A DNA stretch of 64,000 nucleotides, taken from positions 124,001-188,000 of the forward strand of contig JBPBPL010000011.1 in the NCBI GenBank assembly GCA_050954285.1, read 5' to 3'. Position numbers and translations under genes: made by a program. The notes below the pieces were generated by a model. That model did not search any database and was not told the origin of the DNA. It saw only the letters and a list, made by a program, of their open reading frames with translations. This stretch comes from Mucilaginibacter_A sp050954285 (GTDB lineage Bacteria > Bacteroidota > Bacteroidia > Sphingobacteriales > Sphingobacteriaceae). Positions 1-8,877 of this stretch are shown here, piece after piece. Position 1 is the stretch's first letter, and each line of letters starts with the position of its first letter.

Positions 1-64
1 TGAAATGATACAATTAGATGTATGTACAGGTGTGTTCCAATTGAGTAAAATAACGGCAACTAAT

Positions 65-1312
65 TTAGACATTTTGTGCTGTAGTTGTTTTCACCATATA
101 TTCATACATCAGCCACCCACTTGTTTCTATAATCAAAGTAAAAGTGCCTATAAACATAAACTGCCCGAAATTTATTAAACTAAAAGCAGTTAATAAAGAT
201 ATAATCAAAAGTATAATTGCAATCCTGAAAATGTAAATTGTTTTATTCTTCAAAAGTAAATCAATCACATTTAAAACATTAAGAGCAGATATGGCCGGTA
301 CAATTGCCATAGTTCTTAAAAATACAACAGCAATTAAATTGTGTTCTTTTGTGAGAAAGTAAACAATGTAATCTGCCAGTATAAAAAGCAATATAGATCC
401 CGTAAAAAAAATACCTGTAATAAAGTATTTTGTTTTTTTGCGATATATGTTCCACATTAATTCACTTTTTTTATACAACATAACAGTATTCGGATATAGC
501 GCATTTGAAATAGTAATCAATAAATTTCTACATTGGCCGATAATCCTGTCACATAAAGAATAAGCACCAAGTATAGAAGCATTTCCCCATTTTGTTAAAG
601 CAAAAATCATGATAGATTGCTGTAACTGAACTGATATATTGTTAATGGTAAGATAGAAATTATCTTTTCCGATTTTTAACAGGTCATTTTTAACAGGTGT
701 GGTAAAGGACAATTTAAAAGCTTGTTTGCAGTAAATTAACAAACCTAAATAGGTGATAAAACTAATACCGCCTAAAATAAAATTAACCCAAAGTGAATCT
801 TCTGATCCCTTTATACAAAAAATAATCAATCCAACAGTAATTACATTGGATATTAAATTTGAAACATTGAATATTTTTAATTTTTCAATTCCAATGAAAA
901 AAAATAAAGGATTTACAATTTCTGCTAAAACCAGTGGGATAGAAAAAAGTAAATAGTTATAATAGTTAATCCTAAAAATTTGTAATCCAACTAAAAAGAT
1001 ACAAAATATACAGGACATGATAACCCTAATCCAGATGGTGTTATAAAAAACGGTACTTAGTTCTTTTTGGTAATCCATGTTAGCAGCGACATCTCTTACC
1101 CCTGATTGGTTGGTGCCATAATTGATAACAACGCCAGCTAACTGTGAAAACCTGCTTGCAAACATGATGATTCCAAATTTTTCAATGCCAATTTTGCGGG
1201 TAATAACTGGGATAAGTAAAATCAGCAACAGTGTGTTAGAAAGCTGTATGCTACTTAAATTGAAAAAGTTAGCTATAATATTGGTTCCTCTTAACTTTTG
1301 ATAAGAGTCCAT
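65..1312 (-). CDS. Polysaccharide flippase, Wzx/MATE-like
   Basis: Very hydrophobic protein with a dozen or more predicted membrane segments spread over its whole length, the pattern of the oligosaccharide flippase (Wzx, PST) family that moves lipid-linked sugar repeat units across the inner membrane. The N-terminal helix (residues about 20-40 from this start) is followed by a glycine-rich LG/FG-type turn, as in Wzx proteins. The open frame reaches a TTG at 1351; I prefer the ATG at 1312, giving 415 aa, because the extra 13 residues are polar and the family usually begins close to the first helix. It is divergent from the glycosyltransferase at 1391, which fits a surface-polysaccharide locus continuing off the left edge. 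Base composition is clearly more AT-rich than most of the window. Sugar specificity cannot be read. Confidence 0.8.
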   Translation of the reverse strand: MDSYQKLRGTNIIANFFNLSSIQLSNTLLLILLIPVITRKIGIEKFGIIMFASRFSQLAGVVINYGTNQSGVRDVAANMDYQKELSTVFYNTIWIRVIMSCIFCIFLVGLQIFRINYYNYLLFSIPLVLAEIVNPLFFFIGIEKLKIFNVSNLISNVITVGLIIFCIKGSEDSLWVNFILGGISFITYLGLLIYCKQAFKLSFTTPVKNDLLKIGKDNFYLTINNISVQLQQSIMIFALTKWGNASILGAYSLCDRIIGQCRNLLITISNALYPNTVMLYKKSELMWNIYRKKTKYFITGIFFTGSILLFILADYIVYFLTKEHNLIAVVFLRTMAIVPAISALNVLNVIDLLLKNKTIYIFRIAIILLIISLLTAFSLINFGQFMFIGTFTLIIETSGWLMYEYMVKTTTAQNV

Positions 1313-1390
1313 TATTTTTTGTTTCAAATTAAAAATTGTGTAAGAGCTCAAATTTAGTTTAATTTATATAATTTACAGGTTCAGGCCGAA

Positions 1391-2389
1391 ATGAAAAAAG
1401 AAGTAGTTCTCATTTACCGTAAACAATTTCCTAATACTTATAGTATTGAATTCATTTTTGATCAGATATTACATGTACTTCAAGCTTCCCGGAGCATTCA
1501 AAAATATACTCTTCCATGCTACAGTAATTCCACCTTCAACCGGATCGTCAATGTTATTTCGATACTTCGTTTACGACATAAGATTGTCCATGTAACCGGT
1601 GATGTGCATTATACAATTTTGGGTGCTTGTTTCAATCTTAAAATTTTAACTATTCATGATTTGGCTTTTATGTACCAAAATAAAGGCATTAAAAGAAGTA
1701 TTTTAAAATGGTTTTGGATAATTCTACCCGTTAAGTTTGCACATGAAATTACAGTTGTATCGGCAGCAACTAAAATAGATTTGTTAAATTATATAAAAGT
1801 AAATCCACGAAAAATTACTGTAATACCAAATTTTATTTCAGAAATATATCAGCCAGTAATTGATCGGAAGTTTAATCCAATTGGCCCTAATATTTTACAA
1901 ATAGGAACTGCTTTCAATAAAAATATTAACCGTTTGGCAGAAGCACTTTTTAATGTTCCCTGTACTTTAACCATTATTGGAAAGTTGGATGAATTACAAA
2001 AGTTAAACTTGCAAAAGTTTAAAATTAATTATAAAAGTAAAGTAGGTTTAACGCAGGCAGAATTATATCAGGAATATATAAAAACAGATTTACTAACTTT
2101 TATTTCTACCATAGAAGGTTTTGGAATGCCAATAATTGAAGCGCAAGCTTGCGGGTTGCCAGTAATTACTTCCAATTGTTCCGCAATGCCAGAAGTGGCT
2201 GGTGATGCAGCATTGCTGGTTGATCCCTTTCAGGTTACTTCTATCCGAAATGGAATTTTAAAGTTGATAAACAATGAAAGTTTACGCAATGAACTTGTAA
2301 AAAAAGGCTTTGAAAATATAAAGCGTTTTTCCAAAGATAAAATTGTGGCACAATATGCTTCACTTTATCAGGAGTTGGAAAACCGTTAA
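1391..2389 (+). CDS. Glycosyltransferase family 4 (GT-B fold)
   Basis: 332 aa, slightly short for a GT4 enzyme. The C-terminal half carries the family hallmark E-x7-E (EGFGMPIIE, residues about 242-250) followed by CGLPVITSN and a PEV-GDAALLVDP segment that binds the nucleotide-sugar donor. The N-terminal half has the HDLAF motif of the acceptor domain. No membrane segment or signal peptide, so it acts at the cytoplasmic face. ATG start at 1391. Its neighbour, read divergently, is a Wzx-like flippase, so a role in assembling a cell-surface polysaccharide is a reasonable inference. Donor and acceptor are unknown. Same AT-rich composition as the flippase. The gene ends one base from the convergent miaA. 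Confidence 0.88.
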   Translation: MKKEVVLIYRKQFPNTYSIEFIFDQILHVLQASRSIQKYTLPCYSNSTFNRIVNVISILRLRHKIVHVTGDVHYTILGACFNLKILTIHDLAFMYQNKGIKRSILKWFWIILPVKFAHEITVVSAATKIDLLNYIKVNPRKITVIPNFISEIYQPVIDRKFNPIGPNILQIGTAFNKNINRLAEALFNVPCTLTIIGKLDELQKLNLQKFKINYKSKVGLTQAELYQEYIKTDLLTFISTIEGFGMPIIEAQACGLPVITSNCSAMPEVAGDAALLVDPFQVTSIRNGILKLINNESLRNELVKKGFENIKRFSKDKIVAQYASLYQELENR

Positions 2390-2390
2390 T

Positions 2391-3305
2391 TCATCCAATT
2401 AACTGTAAAAGATAATCCAAAATTGGTTCCAAATTAGCAGTATCAAACCACCTGATTTGCTGATCTTTTTTGAACCAGGTAATCTGCCTTTTTGCAAACC
2501 GCCGTGTATTTTGTTTAATTTTTTCGAGTGCTTCTTTTACCGTAGTATTTTGGTTAAACGCTTCAAAAAGTTCTTTATAACCAACTGTATTTAAAGAATT
2601 TAGATGTTGATAGGGTAAAAGTTCCTGTACTTCTTTTATCAACCCATTTTGTACCATCAAATCTACGCGCTGGTTAATCCGATTATACAAAACGCTTCTT
2701 TCAGGATTGATACCAATTTTAATAATATTGAACGGGCGGGGTTTTTTATTTTGCGTTAAAAATGCAGAAAATGGTTTTTCATTGGAAGAAGAAACTTCTA
2801 AAGCCCGAATGATGCGTTGGGGGTTTTGCAAATCTACCTGCTGATAATAGTCTGGATCAAAAATTTTTAATTGTTCCTGCAAATAGCTTAAACCAAAATC
2901 TTGGTAAAGCTGGTTCCATTTTTCTCTGTTATCTAAAGAAGTTTCTGGTAAATCATCAAATCCCTGATAAATAGCTTGCAAAAAAAGACCAGATCCACCA
3001 ACAACAAGCACAACGTTATAGATTTGAAATAATTCTTCCAATTTTTCCAAAGCAGCTTTCTCAAAATCCGCAACCGAAACCCGATCATGAATAGAATTTG
3101 AGTTGATAAAATGATGTGGAACTAAAGCTAACTCTTCTGCAGATGGTTTTGCTGTCCCGATTTCCATTTCTTTATAAAACTGTCTGGAGTCTGCAGAAAT
3201 GATTTCTGTATGAAAGTATCGAGCCAGTTGAATGCCTATAGCTGTTTTTCCAGTTGCAGTGGGGCCGCAAACAGCAATTAAGGTTTTATTTAAATTGTTA
3301 TCCAA
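2391..3305 (-). CDS. miaA: tRNA dimethylallyltransferase MiaA
   Basis: Adds a dimethylallyl group to N6 of adenosine 37 in tRNAs reading codons that begin with U. 304 aa, the usual length. The P-loop GPTATGKT is at residues 14-21, followed by ISADSRQFYKEMEIGTAKP (catalytic/acceptor Asp39) and the GGSGLF segment of the family. The C-terminal part has NTRRFAKRQITWFK, the MiaA tail. The only plausible start is TTG at 3303-3305; there is no ATG before residue 47, which is inside the catalytic core. Two copies of the dispersed word (2627-2640, one mismatch, and a weaker one at 2529-2542) fall in this gene. It lies downstream of the pRiA4b ORF-3-like gene on the same strand, 35 bp away, and near two more tRNA enzymes (cca, tsaC-type). 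Confidence 0.96.
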   Translation of the reverse strand: MDNNLNKTLIAVCGPTATGKTAIGIQLARYFHTEIISADSRQFYKEMEIGTAKPSAEELALVPHHFINSNSIHDRVSVADFEKAALEKLEELFQIYNVVLVVGGSGLFLQAIYQGFDDLPETSLDNREKWNQLYQDFGLSYLQEQLKIFDPDYYQQVDLQNPQRIIRALEVSSSNEKPFSAFLTQNKKPRPFNIIKIGINPERSVLYNRINQRVDLMVQNGLIKEVQELLPYQHLNSLNTVGYKELFEAFNQNTTVKEALEKIKQNTRRFAKRQITWFKKDQQIRWFDTANLEPILDYLLQLIG

Positions 3306-3327
3306 GAAAACGGACTAAATTTTACCT

Positions 3328-3341
3328 GATAAAAACAGCAT
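3328..3341 (+). repeat. Dispersed word, exact (GATAAAAACAGCAT)
   Basis: Between the ORF-3-like stop (3341) and miaA; preceded by ACTAAATTTTACCT, close to the arm at 26843 with GG replaced by CC. Confidence 0.88.
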
Positions 3342-3970
3342 TAGTATTCATCTTTTGCCCCATGCTCTTCTTCTTCAACATGTTCATCATCAAATTCTTC
3401 CGAAAATTCATCTGTTTCCTCGTCGTCTGCTGCCGGCAGATCTTCTGAGTCGTCCAGTTCCGAAAAGCCATTTGCATCTTCTGGGTTCAAACCTTCTTCA
3501 TGCAGGAAATCAAAATCTTCTGCATGTTCATCGGCTACCGGAACAGCGGCAACTACACCGAAAGGCTTAGGTGCATCTCCAACCGAACGGACAATCCGTG
3601 GATAAATGGTTGCGGTAATATCATCCAACAAAATTTTAGTTAGCTCCACATGAAAATCGTAAGGACGATCAAAGTTGTAAGTGTAGTAGAATTTCTGGTG
3701 TGGATCATCTATAAAGTTGCTCAGTTTTGATTTTTCCATCAAAGCCACACCACGTTCAGTTTTTTTGGTTGAGGGCATAAAAGCGATTTCATCACCTTTG
3801 ATCCAAAAATCATTGCTGACATAAAAAGAGGACGACGCCTCCACATTATAACCCGTAGATTGTTGGATAACGCGGTGAAAATCCTCAAAAGTTTGTTTTG
3901 ATTGAATTTCGATTTCTCTGACCACATCGTCATAGTCCTCAAAAACAACTTTAAACCGGTAAACTGCCAT
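3341..3970 (-). CDS. pRiA4b ORF-3-like protein with acidic tail
   Basis: 209 aa, ATG start at 3970. The N-terminal part (residues about 1-125: MAVYRFKV..., FEDFHRVIQQSTGY, FYVSNDFW, YTYNFDRPYDFHVEL) matches the plasmid pRiA4b ORF-3 / IS1096 passenger type domain as I remember it. This domain is common as a chromosomal gene in Bacteroidota despite its name. The last 60 or so residues are almost all Asp/Glu with no predicted fold. There are no transposase, inverted repeats or other mobile-element signs beside it. Position between cca and miaA on one strand suggests co-transcription with tRNA genes, but that does not establish a function. Molecular role unknown. Confidence 0.72.
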   Translation of the reverse strand: MAVYRFKVVFEDYDDVVREIEIQSKQTFEDFHRVIQQSTGYNVEASSSFYVSNDFWIKGDEIAFMPSTKKTERGVALMEKSKLSNFIDDPHQKFYYTYNFDRPYDFHVELTKILLDDITATIYPRIVRSVGDAPKPFGVVAAVPVADEHAEDFDFLHEEGLNPEDANGFSELDDSEDLPAADDEETDEFSEEFDDEHVEEEEHGAKDEY

Positions 3971-3992
3971 CAGTATATATTTTAATAATTAA

Positions 3993-5408
3993 TTAGTCTG
4001 CAATGTTAGCAACAACTTTTAAGCCAATATCTTCTCCTTTTTGAATCATCAGCTTTAAAGCTTGCGGGCGAGAATTAAATATTTCCCCTTCCAGTATGGC
4101 TTCGCGGATACTGCTTTTAATCAAGCCAACTTCTCTTCCGGCCTTAATACCAAAGGTTTCCATAATATCTTCACCGCTAATTGGTGGCTGCCAGTTACGT
4201 ATTTGGTCGCGTTCTTCTACATCTTTCAGCTTCTGTTTCACCAGCTCGAAGTTGTTGCGGTATTTTTTTATTTTGTATTCGTTTTTGGTAGTTACGTCGG
4301 CATTACAAAGCAACATCAACGCTTCAATATCTTCGCCTGCATCAAAAAGCAGCCGGCGTACTGCAGAATCGGTTACAATTTCCTGCGCCAGCACAATCGG
4401 CCGCATATGCAGCTGTACTAACTTTTGCACTAATTTCAGCTTTTCATTAAGCGGAAGTTTTAGCTGCGCAAAAATTTTCGGAACCATACGTGCGCCTCTA
4501 TCTTCATGCCCGTGAAAAGTCCAGCCATGTCCATTCTCAAAACGTTTAGTGGCCGGTTTGCCAATATCATGCAAAATTGCAGCCCAGCGTAACCACATAT
4601 CCTCGGTATTTTCTGCAATATTATCCAAAACCTGTAGTGTGTGGTAAAAATTATCTTTATGGCCTTTACCGTTAATGTATTCAATACCATACATGGCATT
4701 CAGGTGCGGAAAAAAGAGTTGAAGCAAACCGGTTTCAAACAAAATTACAAAGCCGACAGAAGGTTTTGGCGAAGCAATAATTTTGTTCAACTCATCCGTA
4801 ATCCGTTCCTGTGATACAATTTTGATCCGCTCCCGGTTATTTTTAATGGCTTCCAATGCAGCAGGATCAATATTGAAGCCCAGCTGCGTAGCAAAACGAA
4901 TGGCACGCATCATGCGTAGCGGATCATCCGAAAACGTAACGGCAGGATCCAATGGCGTACGGATCAGCTTCTTTTTCAAATCAGCCACACCATCAAAAGG
5001 ATCAATCAGCTCGCCAAAATTTTCCTGATTTAGGCTGATAGCCATTGCATTAATGGTAAAATCACGCCGGTTTTGGTCGTCTTCCAGCGTGCCATTTTCT
5101 ACAATTGGTTTCCGAGATTCTATTCGGTAAGATTCTTTTCTCGCCCCAACAAATTCCAGTTCCAGGTTTTGATATTTCAAATTGGCTGTACCAAAGTTTT
5201 TAAAAACGGCTACTTTAACTTTTAGTTTTTTGGCAATGGCTTCTGCAAATTCAATTCCATTGCCCAGCACAACTACATCAATATCTTTGGATAAACGTTG
5301 CAAAAATAAATCGCGCACGTAACCCCCAATTACAAACGCTTTCACCTGCCTATCGGTAGCTACCTGAGCAATTACGCCGAATGCAGGATGTTGAAGATAT
5401 TGTTTCAT
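3993..5408 (-). CDS. cca: CCA tRNA nucleotidyltransferase with HD domain
   Basis: 471 aa. The polymerase-beta-like nucleotidyltransferase head shows GGYVRD (residues 28-33) and the metal-binding DID pair (Asp42, Asp44), then RRDFTINAMA and the DDPLRMMRAIRFA signature of class II CCA-adding enzymes and poly(A) polymerases. An HD domain (ILHDIGKP, about residue 280) and a C-terminal helical tail follow, the layout of HD-containing tRNA nucleotidyltransferases. It adds or repairs the 3' CCA of tRNA. ATG start at 5408. Transcribed with the ORF-3-like gene (22 bp gap) and miaA. Poly(A) polymerase activity cannot be ruled out by sequence alone but is less likely in this phylum. Confidence 0.93.
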   Translation of the reverse strand: MKQYLQHPAFGVIAQVATDRQVKAFVIGGYVRDLFLQRLSKDIDVVVLGNGIEFAEAIAKKLKVKVAVFKNFGTANLKYQNLELEFVGARKESYRIESRKPIVENGTLEDDQNRRDFTINAMAISLNQENFGELIDPFDGVADLKKKLIRTPLDPAVTFSDDPLRMMRAIRFATQLGFNIDPAALEAIKNNRERIKIVSQERITDELNKIIASPKPSVGFVILFETGLLQLFFPHLNAMYGIEYINGKGHKDNFYHTLQVLDNIAENTEDMWLRWAAILHDIGKPATKRFENGHGWTFHGHEDRGARMVPKIFAQLKLPLNEKLKLVQKLVQLHMRPIVLAQEIVTDSAVRRLLFDAGEDIEALMLLCNADVTTKNEYKIKKYRNNFELVKQKLKDVEERDQIRNWQPPISGEDIMETFGIKAGREVGLIKSSIREAILEGEIFNSRPQALKLMIQKGEDIGLKVVANIAD

Positions 5409-5436
5409 AGCTTTAAACCGATAATGATTTTAAGGT

Positions 5437-5450
5437 GATAAAAGAAGCAT
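5437..5450 (+). repeat. Dispersed word, exact (GATAAAAGAAGCAT)
   Basis: Intergenic between cca and the tsaC-type gene; preceded by GATTTTAAGGT and followed by CGGC. Confidence 0.88.
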
Positions 5451-5493
5451 CGGCACAGGGCATGCTTTTTTTAGGGCACAAAAATAAGGATAA

Positions 5494-6060
5494 TTATCTT
5501 CTGATAAAGTTGAAACGGCCGCTCGGCTCGAGTTTCATAATAGTGGATTGCTTTTTTTCGTGGACATTGTGCTGCTCCAAATCCACTACATAATCCACAC
5601 CATCAATAATTTCGGCAGCAATGTTCATGAAATTTTTGGGTGAAGGTTGTCCGCTGATATTAGCTGAAGACGAAACCAGCGGTTTCCGCAAACGCTGAAT
5701 CAGCTGCTCACAAAACGGATGTTTGGCCACACGGATACCTATACTGCCATCTGCATTGATCAAAGACGGAGAAATATTGCGGGCGCCGGATAAAATTAAC
5801 GTCAGCGGATTTTCTGCAAATTCAATCAGTTCATAAGCAATATCAGGCACTTCACTCACATAACTGGCTATTTTGTTATCATTATCCAACAAAATAATCA
5901 TGCTTTTACTTTCATCACGCTGTTTTAAGCGATAGATTTTTTGCACCGCTTCTGTATTGCTGGCATCGCAGCCAATACCCCAAATCGTATCGGTAGGATA
6001 CAAAATAATGCCGCCGTCCTGCAATACTTTTAAGGCTTTTGCCACTTCCTCTCTAAGCAT
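5494..6060 (-). CDS. tsaC: L-threonylcarbamoyladenylate synthase (Sua5/YrdC/TsaC family)
   Basis: 188 aa with a single YrdC domain; no C-terminal Sua5 extension. It has the N-terminal G-G-I-I-L-Y-P-T-D-T-I-W-G motif (residues 15-27) that binds threonine and ATP, and SSSANISGQPSP (about 133-144), diagnostic of the family. Makes threonylcarbamoyl-AMP, the precursor of t6A37 in tRNAs reading ANN codons. ATG start at 6060 overlaps the end of the upstream glycosyltransferase by 8 bases, so translational coupling is likely. With miaA and cca it gives three tRNA-maturation genes in one minus-strand block. The gene symbol is by family; the short form could equally be labelled ywlC-like. Confidence 0.92.
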   Translation of the reverse strand: MLREEVAKALKVLQDGGIILYPTDTIWGIGCDASNTEAVQKIYRLKQRDESKSMIILLDNDNKIASYVSEVPDIAYELIEFAENPLTLILSGARNISPSLINADGSIGIRVAKHPFCEQLIQRLRKPLVSSSANISGQPSPKNFMNIAAEIIDGVDYVVDLEQHNVHEKKQSTIMKLEPSGRFNFIRR

Positions 6061-7195
6061 GGTGCATGGCTTGCTGATATACTTCCATCAAATTTTGTGC
6101 AATAGTTTCTTCTTCAAAACGAAGCGAATATTCCATACCTTTTGTTTTTATTTTTTGCCGAAGGGAGCTATTTTGCAGAATCAGATTGATTTTTTCTGCC
6201 AGAAAATCCTCCTCATCCGGATCAATATACAAACTATCCGGCCCGCCGGCTTCCTCCAAGCAAGAGCCGGTAGCAGCCACTACTGGTGTGCCAGAACATA
6301 AAGCTTCCAGAATCGGGATGCCAAAACCTTCATAACGCGAAGGATAAACAAAAACGCTGGCCAACTGATAAATTGTTGGTAAATCATCGAAAACAACATC
6401 CGATAAAAACAGCACTCTGTTTTGCAATGCTTCTTTTAGCAGGTAATTTTTGATGACCGCTGCATATTTCGTTTCCCGGCCCACCACAACAAGAGAAATC
6501 TCTGCAGGAACATTTTTCAAAGCTTTTACAACCAGCAACAGGTTTTTGCGGGCTTCTATCGTGCCCACGTTTAAAATAAATTGCTGCGGAAGTTGGTACT
6601 TTAAACGCACTGCTTCTTTTATCGCATCATTTTTGGGTTGACGAAAAGCTGGATCGCAGCCTTGATAAACTACTTTTATTTTCTGCGGATCAAGGTTAAA
6701 TTCTTTTACCAAATCAAGTTTGGTTTGTTCACTAACGGCAATTATAAAATCCGCAGTTTCACACGCTTTCCGGGCTTTCCATTCATAAATTTTTCGGTTG
6801 ATGAAATTAAAATATTCAGGATATTTCAGGTAGATCAAATCATGAATAGTAACTACTGTTTTTATGCCACTTTTTTTAATGCCAATCGGCAGTTCCTGAC
6901 TCAACCCATGATATAACTGGATTTTGTCACGCAGCAAATCCTGCACAATACCTCTGCTTCGCCAAAAAGATTTAAAAACACCAGCTTTAGGCAGATGGAC
7001 CTGAACATTTTTCTGCAAACTACAAAAGTCGGAACCGATGCCAGTCCCAACTTTTGTAGTATATAAAAAGTAATGATTTTGTGGGCAATAAGTCGCTAAT
7101 GCTTTTATTGCTCCACGACTGTAATTGCCTAATCCGGTTTTATTTAAAAAAGCACGTTTGGCATCAAAACCGATATTGAGGGGCGAATTGTTCAT
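6053..7195 (-). CDS. Glycosyltransferase family 4
   Basis: About 380 aa from the ATG at 7195 (the frame extends to a GTG at 7246, but the added residues are not family-like). GT-B fold enzyme: N-terminal GFDAKRAFLNKTGLGNYSR, a HDLIYLKYPEYF acceptor segment, SEQTKLDL linker, NVGTIEARKNL donor-domain start, and E-x7-E in EGFGIPILE (about residue 288) with CSGTPVVAAT after it. This matches mannosyl-type GT4 enzymes (RfaB/WbaZ-like). No membrane segment. It lies directly upstream of the tsaC-type gene with an 8-base overlap. No other polysaccharide genes flank it, so the pathway is not clear. A one-mismatch dispersed word lies at 6427-6440 and another at 6611-6624. Confidence 0.87.
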   Translation of the reverse strand: MNNSPLNIGFDAKRAFLNKTGLGNYSRGAIKALATYCPQNHYFLYTTKVGTGIGSDFCSLQKNVQVHLPKAGVFKSFWRSRGIVQDLLRDKIQLYHGLSQELPIGIKKSGIKTVVTIHDLIYLKYPEYFNFINRKIYEWKARKACETADFIIAVSEQTKLDLVKEFNLDPQKIKVVYQGCDPAFRQPKNDAIKEAVRLKYQLPQQFILNVGTIEARKNLLLVVKALKNVPAEISLVVVGRETKYAAVIKNYLLKEALQNRVLFLSDVVFDDLPTIYQLASVFVYPSRYEGFGIPILEALCSGTPVVAATGSCLEEAGGPDSLYIDPDEEDFLAEKINLILQNSSLRQKIKTKGMEYSLRFEEETIAQNLMEVYQQAMHHA

Positions 7196-7285
7196 GGCTG
7201 ACAGTTCACAGTCTGTAAATACTAAAACATCAGTTACACTTAGCACTTAACCCGGAACAATCAGCAATTACCCATAAACTTTCCA

Positions 7286-8104
7286 CTAAACTGCCACGTT
7301 ATGCTCTCTTAAAGCATTGTTTAAAGAGGTTTTTTTATCGGTTGATTCTTTTCTTCTTCCAATAATTAAAGCACATGGAACCTGATATTCGCCGGCAGGG
7401 AATTTTTTGGTATATGAGCCAGGAATCACTACCGAACGGGCAGGAACCAAGCCTTTGTATTCTATTGGTGCATCTTTAGTTACATCGATGATTTTGGTGG
7501 AAGCCGTTAAAACCACATTAGCTCCCAAAACCGCTTCGTGCTCTACATGCACGCCTTCAACCACAATGGCGCGGGAACCAATGAAGCAATTATCTTCAAT
7601 AATAACTGGAGCTGCCTGGATTGGTTCCAGCACACCGCCAATGCCCACGCCACCGCTCAAATGCACATTTTTACCAATTTGCGCGCAGGAACCAACGGTA
7701 GCCCAAGTATCTACCATTGTGCCTTCATCCACGTAGGCGCCAATGTTTACATATGATGGCATCAAGATCACACCTTTGGCCAAGTAAGCGCCATAACGGG
7801 CAATGCCATGTGGAACCACGCGTACGCCAGCTTCTTTATAATTGGTTTTGAGTTTCATTTTATCATGAAAAACAAAAGGGCCAACTTTAATTTCGGCCAT
7901 TTCCCGGATTGGAAAATACATAATTACTGCTTTTTTTATCCAGTCATTAATGTGCCAACGACCGGTAATTAATTCGGCAACACGTAATTTCCCTTTATCC
8001 AAATCATCAATTACGCTTTCTATCGCAATAACATGATCTTTGGAACCTAATAAAGTACGATCTATCCAGGCATCTTCAATCAGGTTTTTTACATCTGTAT
8101 ACAT
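7286..8104 (-). CDS. dapD: 2,3,4,5-tetrahydropyridine-2,6-dicarboxylate N-succinyltransferase
   Basis: 272 aa, the usual DapD length. The middle and C-terminal regions are a left-handed beta-helix of hexapeptide repeats (from GAYLAKGVILMPSYVNIGAYVDEGTMVDTWATVGSCAQIGKNVHLSGG onward; shown here only as a landmark in pieces of the repeat), followed by the ENCFIGSRAIVVEGV segment and a PARSVVIPG motif. The N-terminal alpha-helical domain is typical of DapD. Catalyses the succinyl-CoA-dependent step of lysine and meso-diaminopimelate synthesis, so it feeds peptidoglycan. ATG start at 8104. It is 90 bp upstream of the glycosyltransferase on the same strand, but no functional tie is evident. Upstream is an AT-rich gene-poor stretch. 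Confidence 0.96.
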   Translation of the reverse strand: MYTDVKNLIEDAWIDRTLLGSKDHVIAIESVIDDLDKGKLRVAELITGRWHINDWIKKAVIMYFPIREMAEIKVGPFVFHDKMKLKTNYKEAGVRVVPHGIARYGAYLAKGVILMPSYVNIGAYVDEGTMVDTWATVGSCAQIGKNVHLSGGVGIGGVLEPIQAAPVIIEDNCFIGSRAIVVEGVHVEHEAVLGANVVLTASTKIIDVTKDAPIEYKGLVPARSVVIPGSYTKKFPAGEYQVPCALIIGRRKESTDKKTSLNNALREHNVAV

Positions 8105-8249
8105 ATCAGTCTTTTTTGTTTTTTATTAAGTTATTAATTATGAGGATATTATAAAGTAATTACCTCATAATCCTATTCTGGCAAACATAATAAAATACGA
8201 CTTTAAATCCTGATATTATATGCAAAGTAATTTATACCAAAAATATCCT

Positions 8250-8263
8250 GATAGAAGAAGTAT
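8250..8263 (+). repeat. Dispersed word, one mismatch (GATAGAAGAAGTAT)
   Basis: Intergenic copy of the GATAAAARMAGYAT word with A to G at position 5, in the AT-rich gap between dapD and the small hypothetical gene. Confidence 0.5.
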
Positions 8264-8319
8264 TGCAGGAAAACTTTTGAAATCAGAAATGAAAAGGAGA
8301 GACCTTTAAAAAACTTCCG

Positions 8320-8532
8320 TTATAAACACTTATTGATAAGCGATAACAGCGAAGGCGCAATAACGCAGTTTTTGTTAACTGGAACACTAACCCCATCTTT
8401 TTTAAAGATTTTGTAATTGTCTTCATCATCAATAACCACATCGGCTTCAATGCTCATATCTGCATTATTAATTTGATTTTTGACTGATATTTTAATCAGT
8501 TCGTCGTGATAAGTAAAAACAGAATTCTTCAT
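8320..8532 (-). CDS. Small hypothetical protein
   Basis: 70 aa from the ATG at 8532 (the frame extends to TTG 8550). I do not recognise it. The protein is mixed polar with an acidic middle (VVIDDEDNYKIFKKDG) and no signal peptide or membrane segment. It reads like a short all-beta cytosolic protein. Codon use is less AT-extreme than the surrounding DNA, which supports a real gene. It stands alone between dapD and the S4-domain gene with large gaps on both sides. Confidence 0.5.
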   Translation of the reverse strand: MKNSVFTYHDELIKISVKNQINNADMSIEADVVIDDEDNYKIFKKDGVSVPVNKNCVIAPSLLSLINKCL

Positions 8533-8877
8533 GCTTTTAAAATTTTTCAATAAATAAATTATTTTTTAGGTTTATACTTATACTAAAGGGTTTAGTTACA
8601 AGTATTTGGTATGCAAAAGTATTTATAGTAAAATTATTGATGAAATTTGTAGAATAAAATACTTGTTACAATTATATTTTTATATTTATGATATAAAAAT
8701 CATTGTTTTGTTGAAAATTTTCTTAAATTTTTTAAAATACATTATAAAATATCTTGAAAAAATTAGGTTTTACAAAGTTATGATTGAATGTTGTCGAAAA
8801 AATATAAATGGTCATTATAAATTTGTTTAAACAAGTATTTGACTAAAGTGTTTTCAAATACAAAGAACTAAACTATA
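8533..8877. other. AT-rich intergenic stretch
   Basis: About 345 bases, strongly AT-rich. A 74-codon open frame at 8606-8830 on the plus strand is rich in Ile/Lys/Tyr/Leu and looks like a composition artefact. No terminator, RNA gene or repeat copy is seen. It must hold the promoter of the S4-domain gene at 8878 and probably that of the small gene at 8532. Confidence 0.6.

Noticed and set aside
753..956. 67-codon frame opposite the flippase
   Set aside because: Shadow of a long membrane-protein gene on the other strand.
3341..3970. Insertion sequence suggested by the ORF-3/IS1096 family name
   Set aside because: No transposase, terminal repeats or target duplication next to it.
8606..8830. 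74-codon open frame in AT-rich DNA
   Set aside because: Ile/Lys/Tyr/Leu-rich peptide with no codon signature; fits chance opening in AT-rich DNA.
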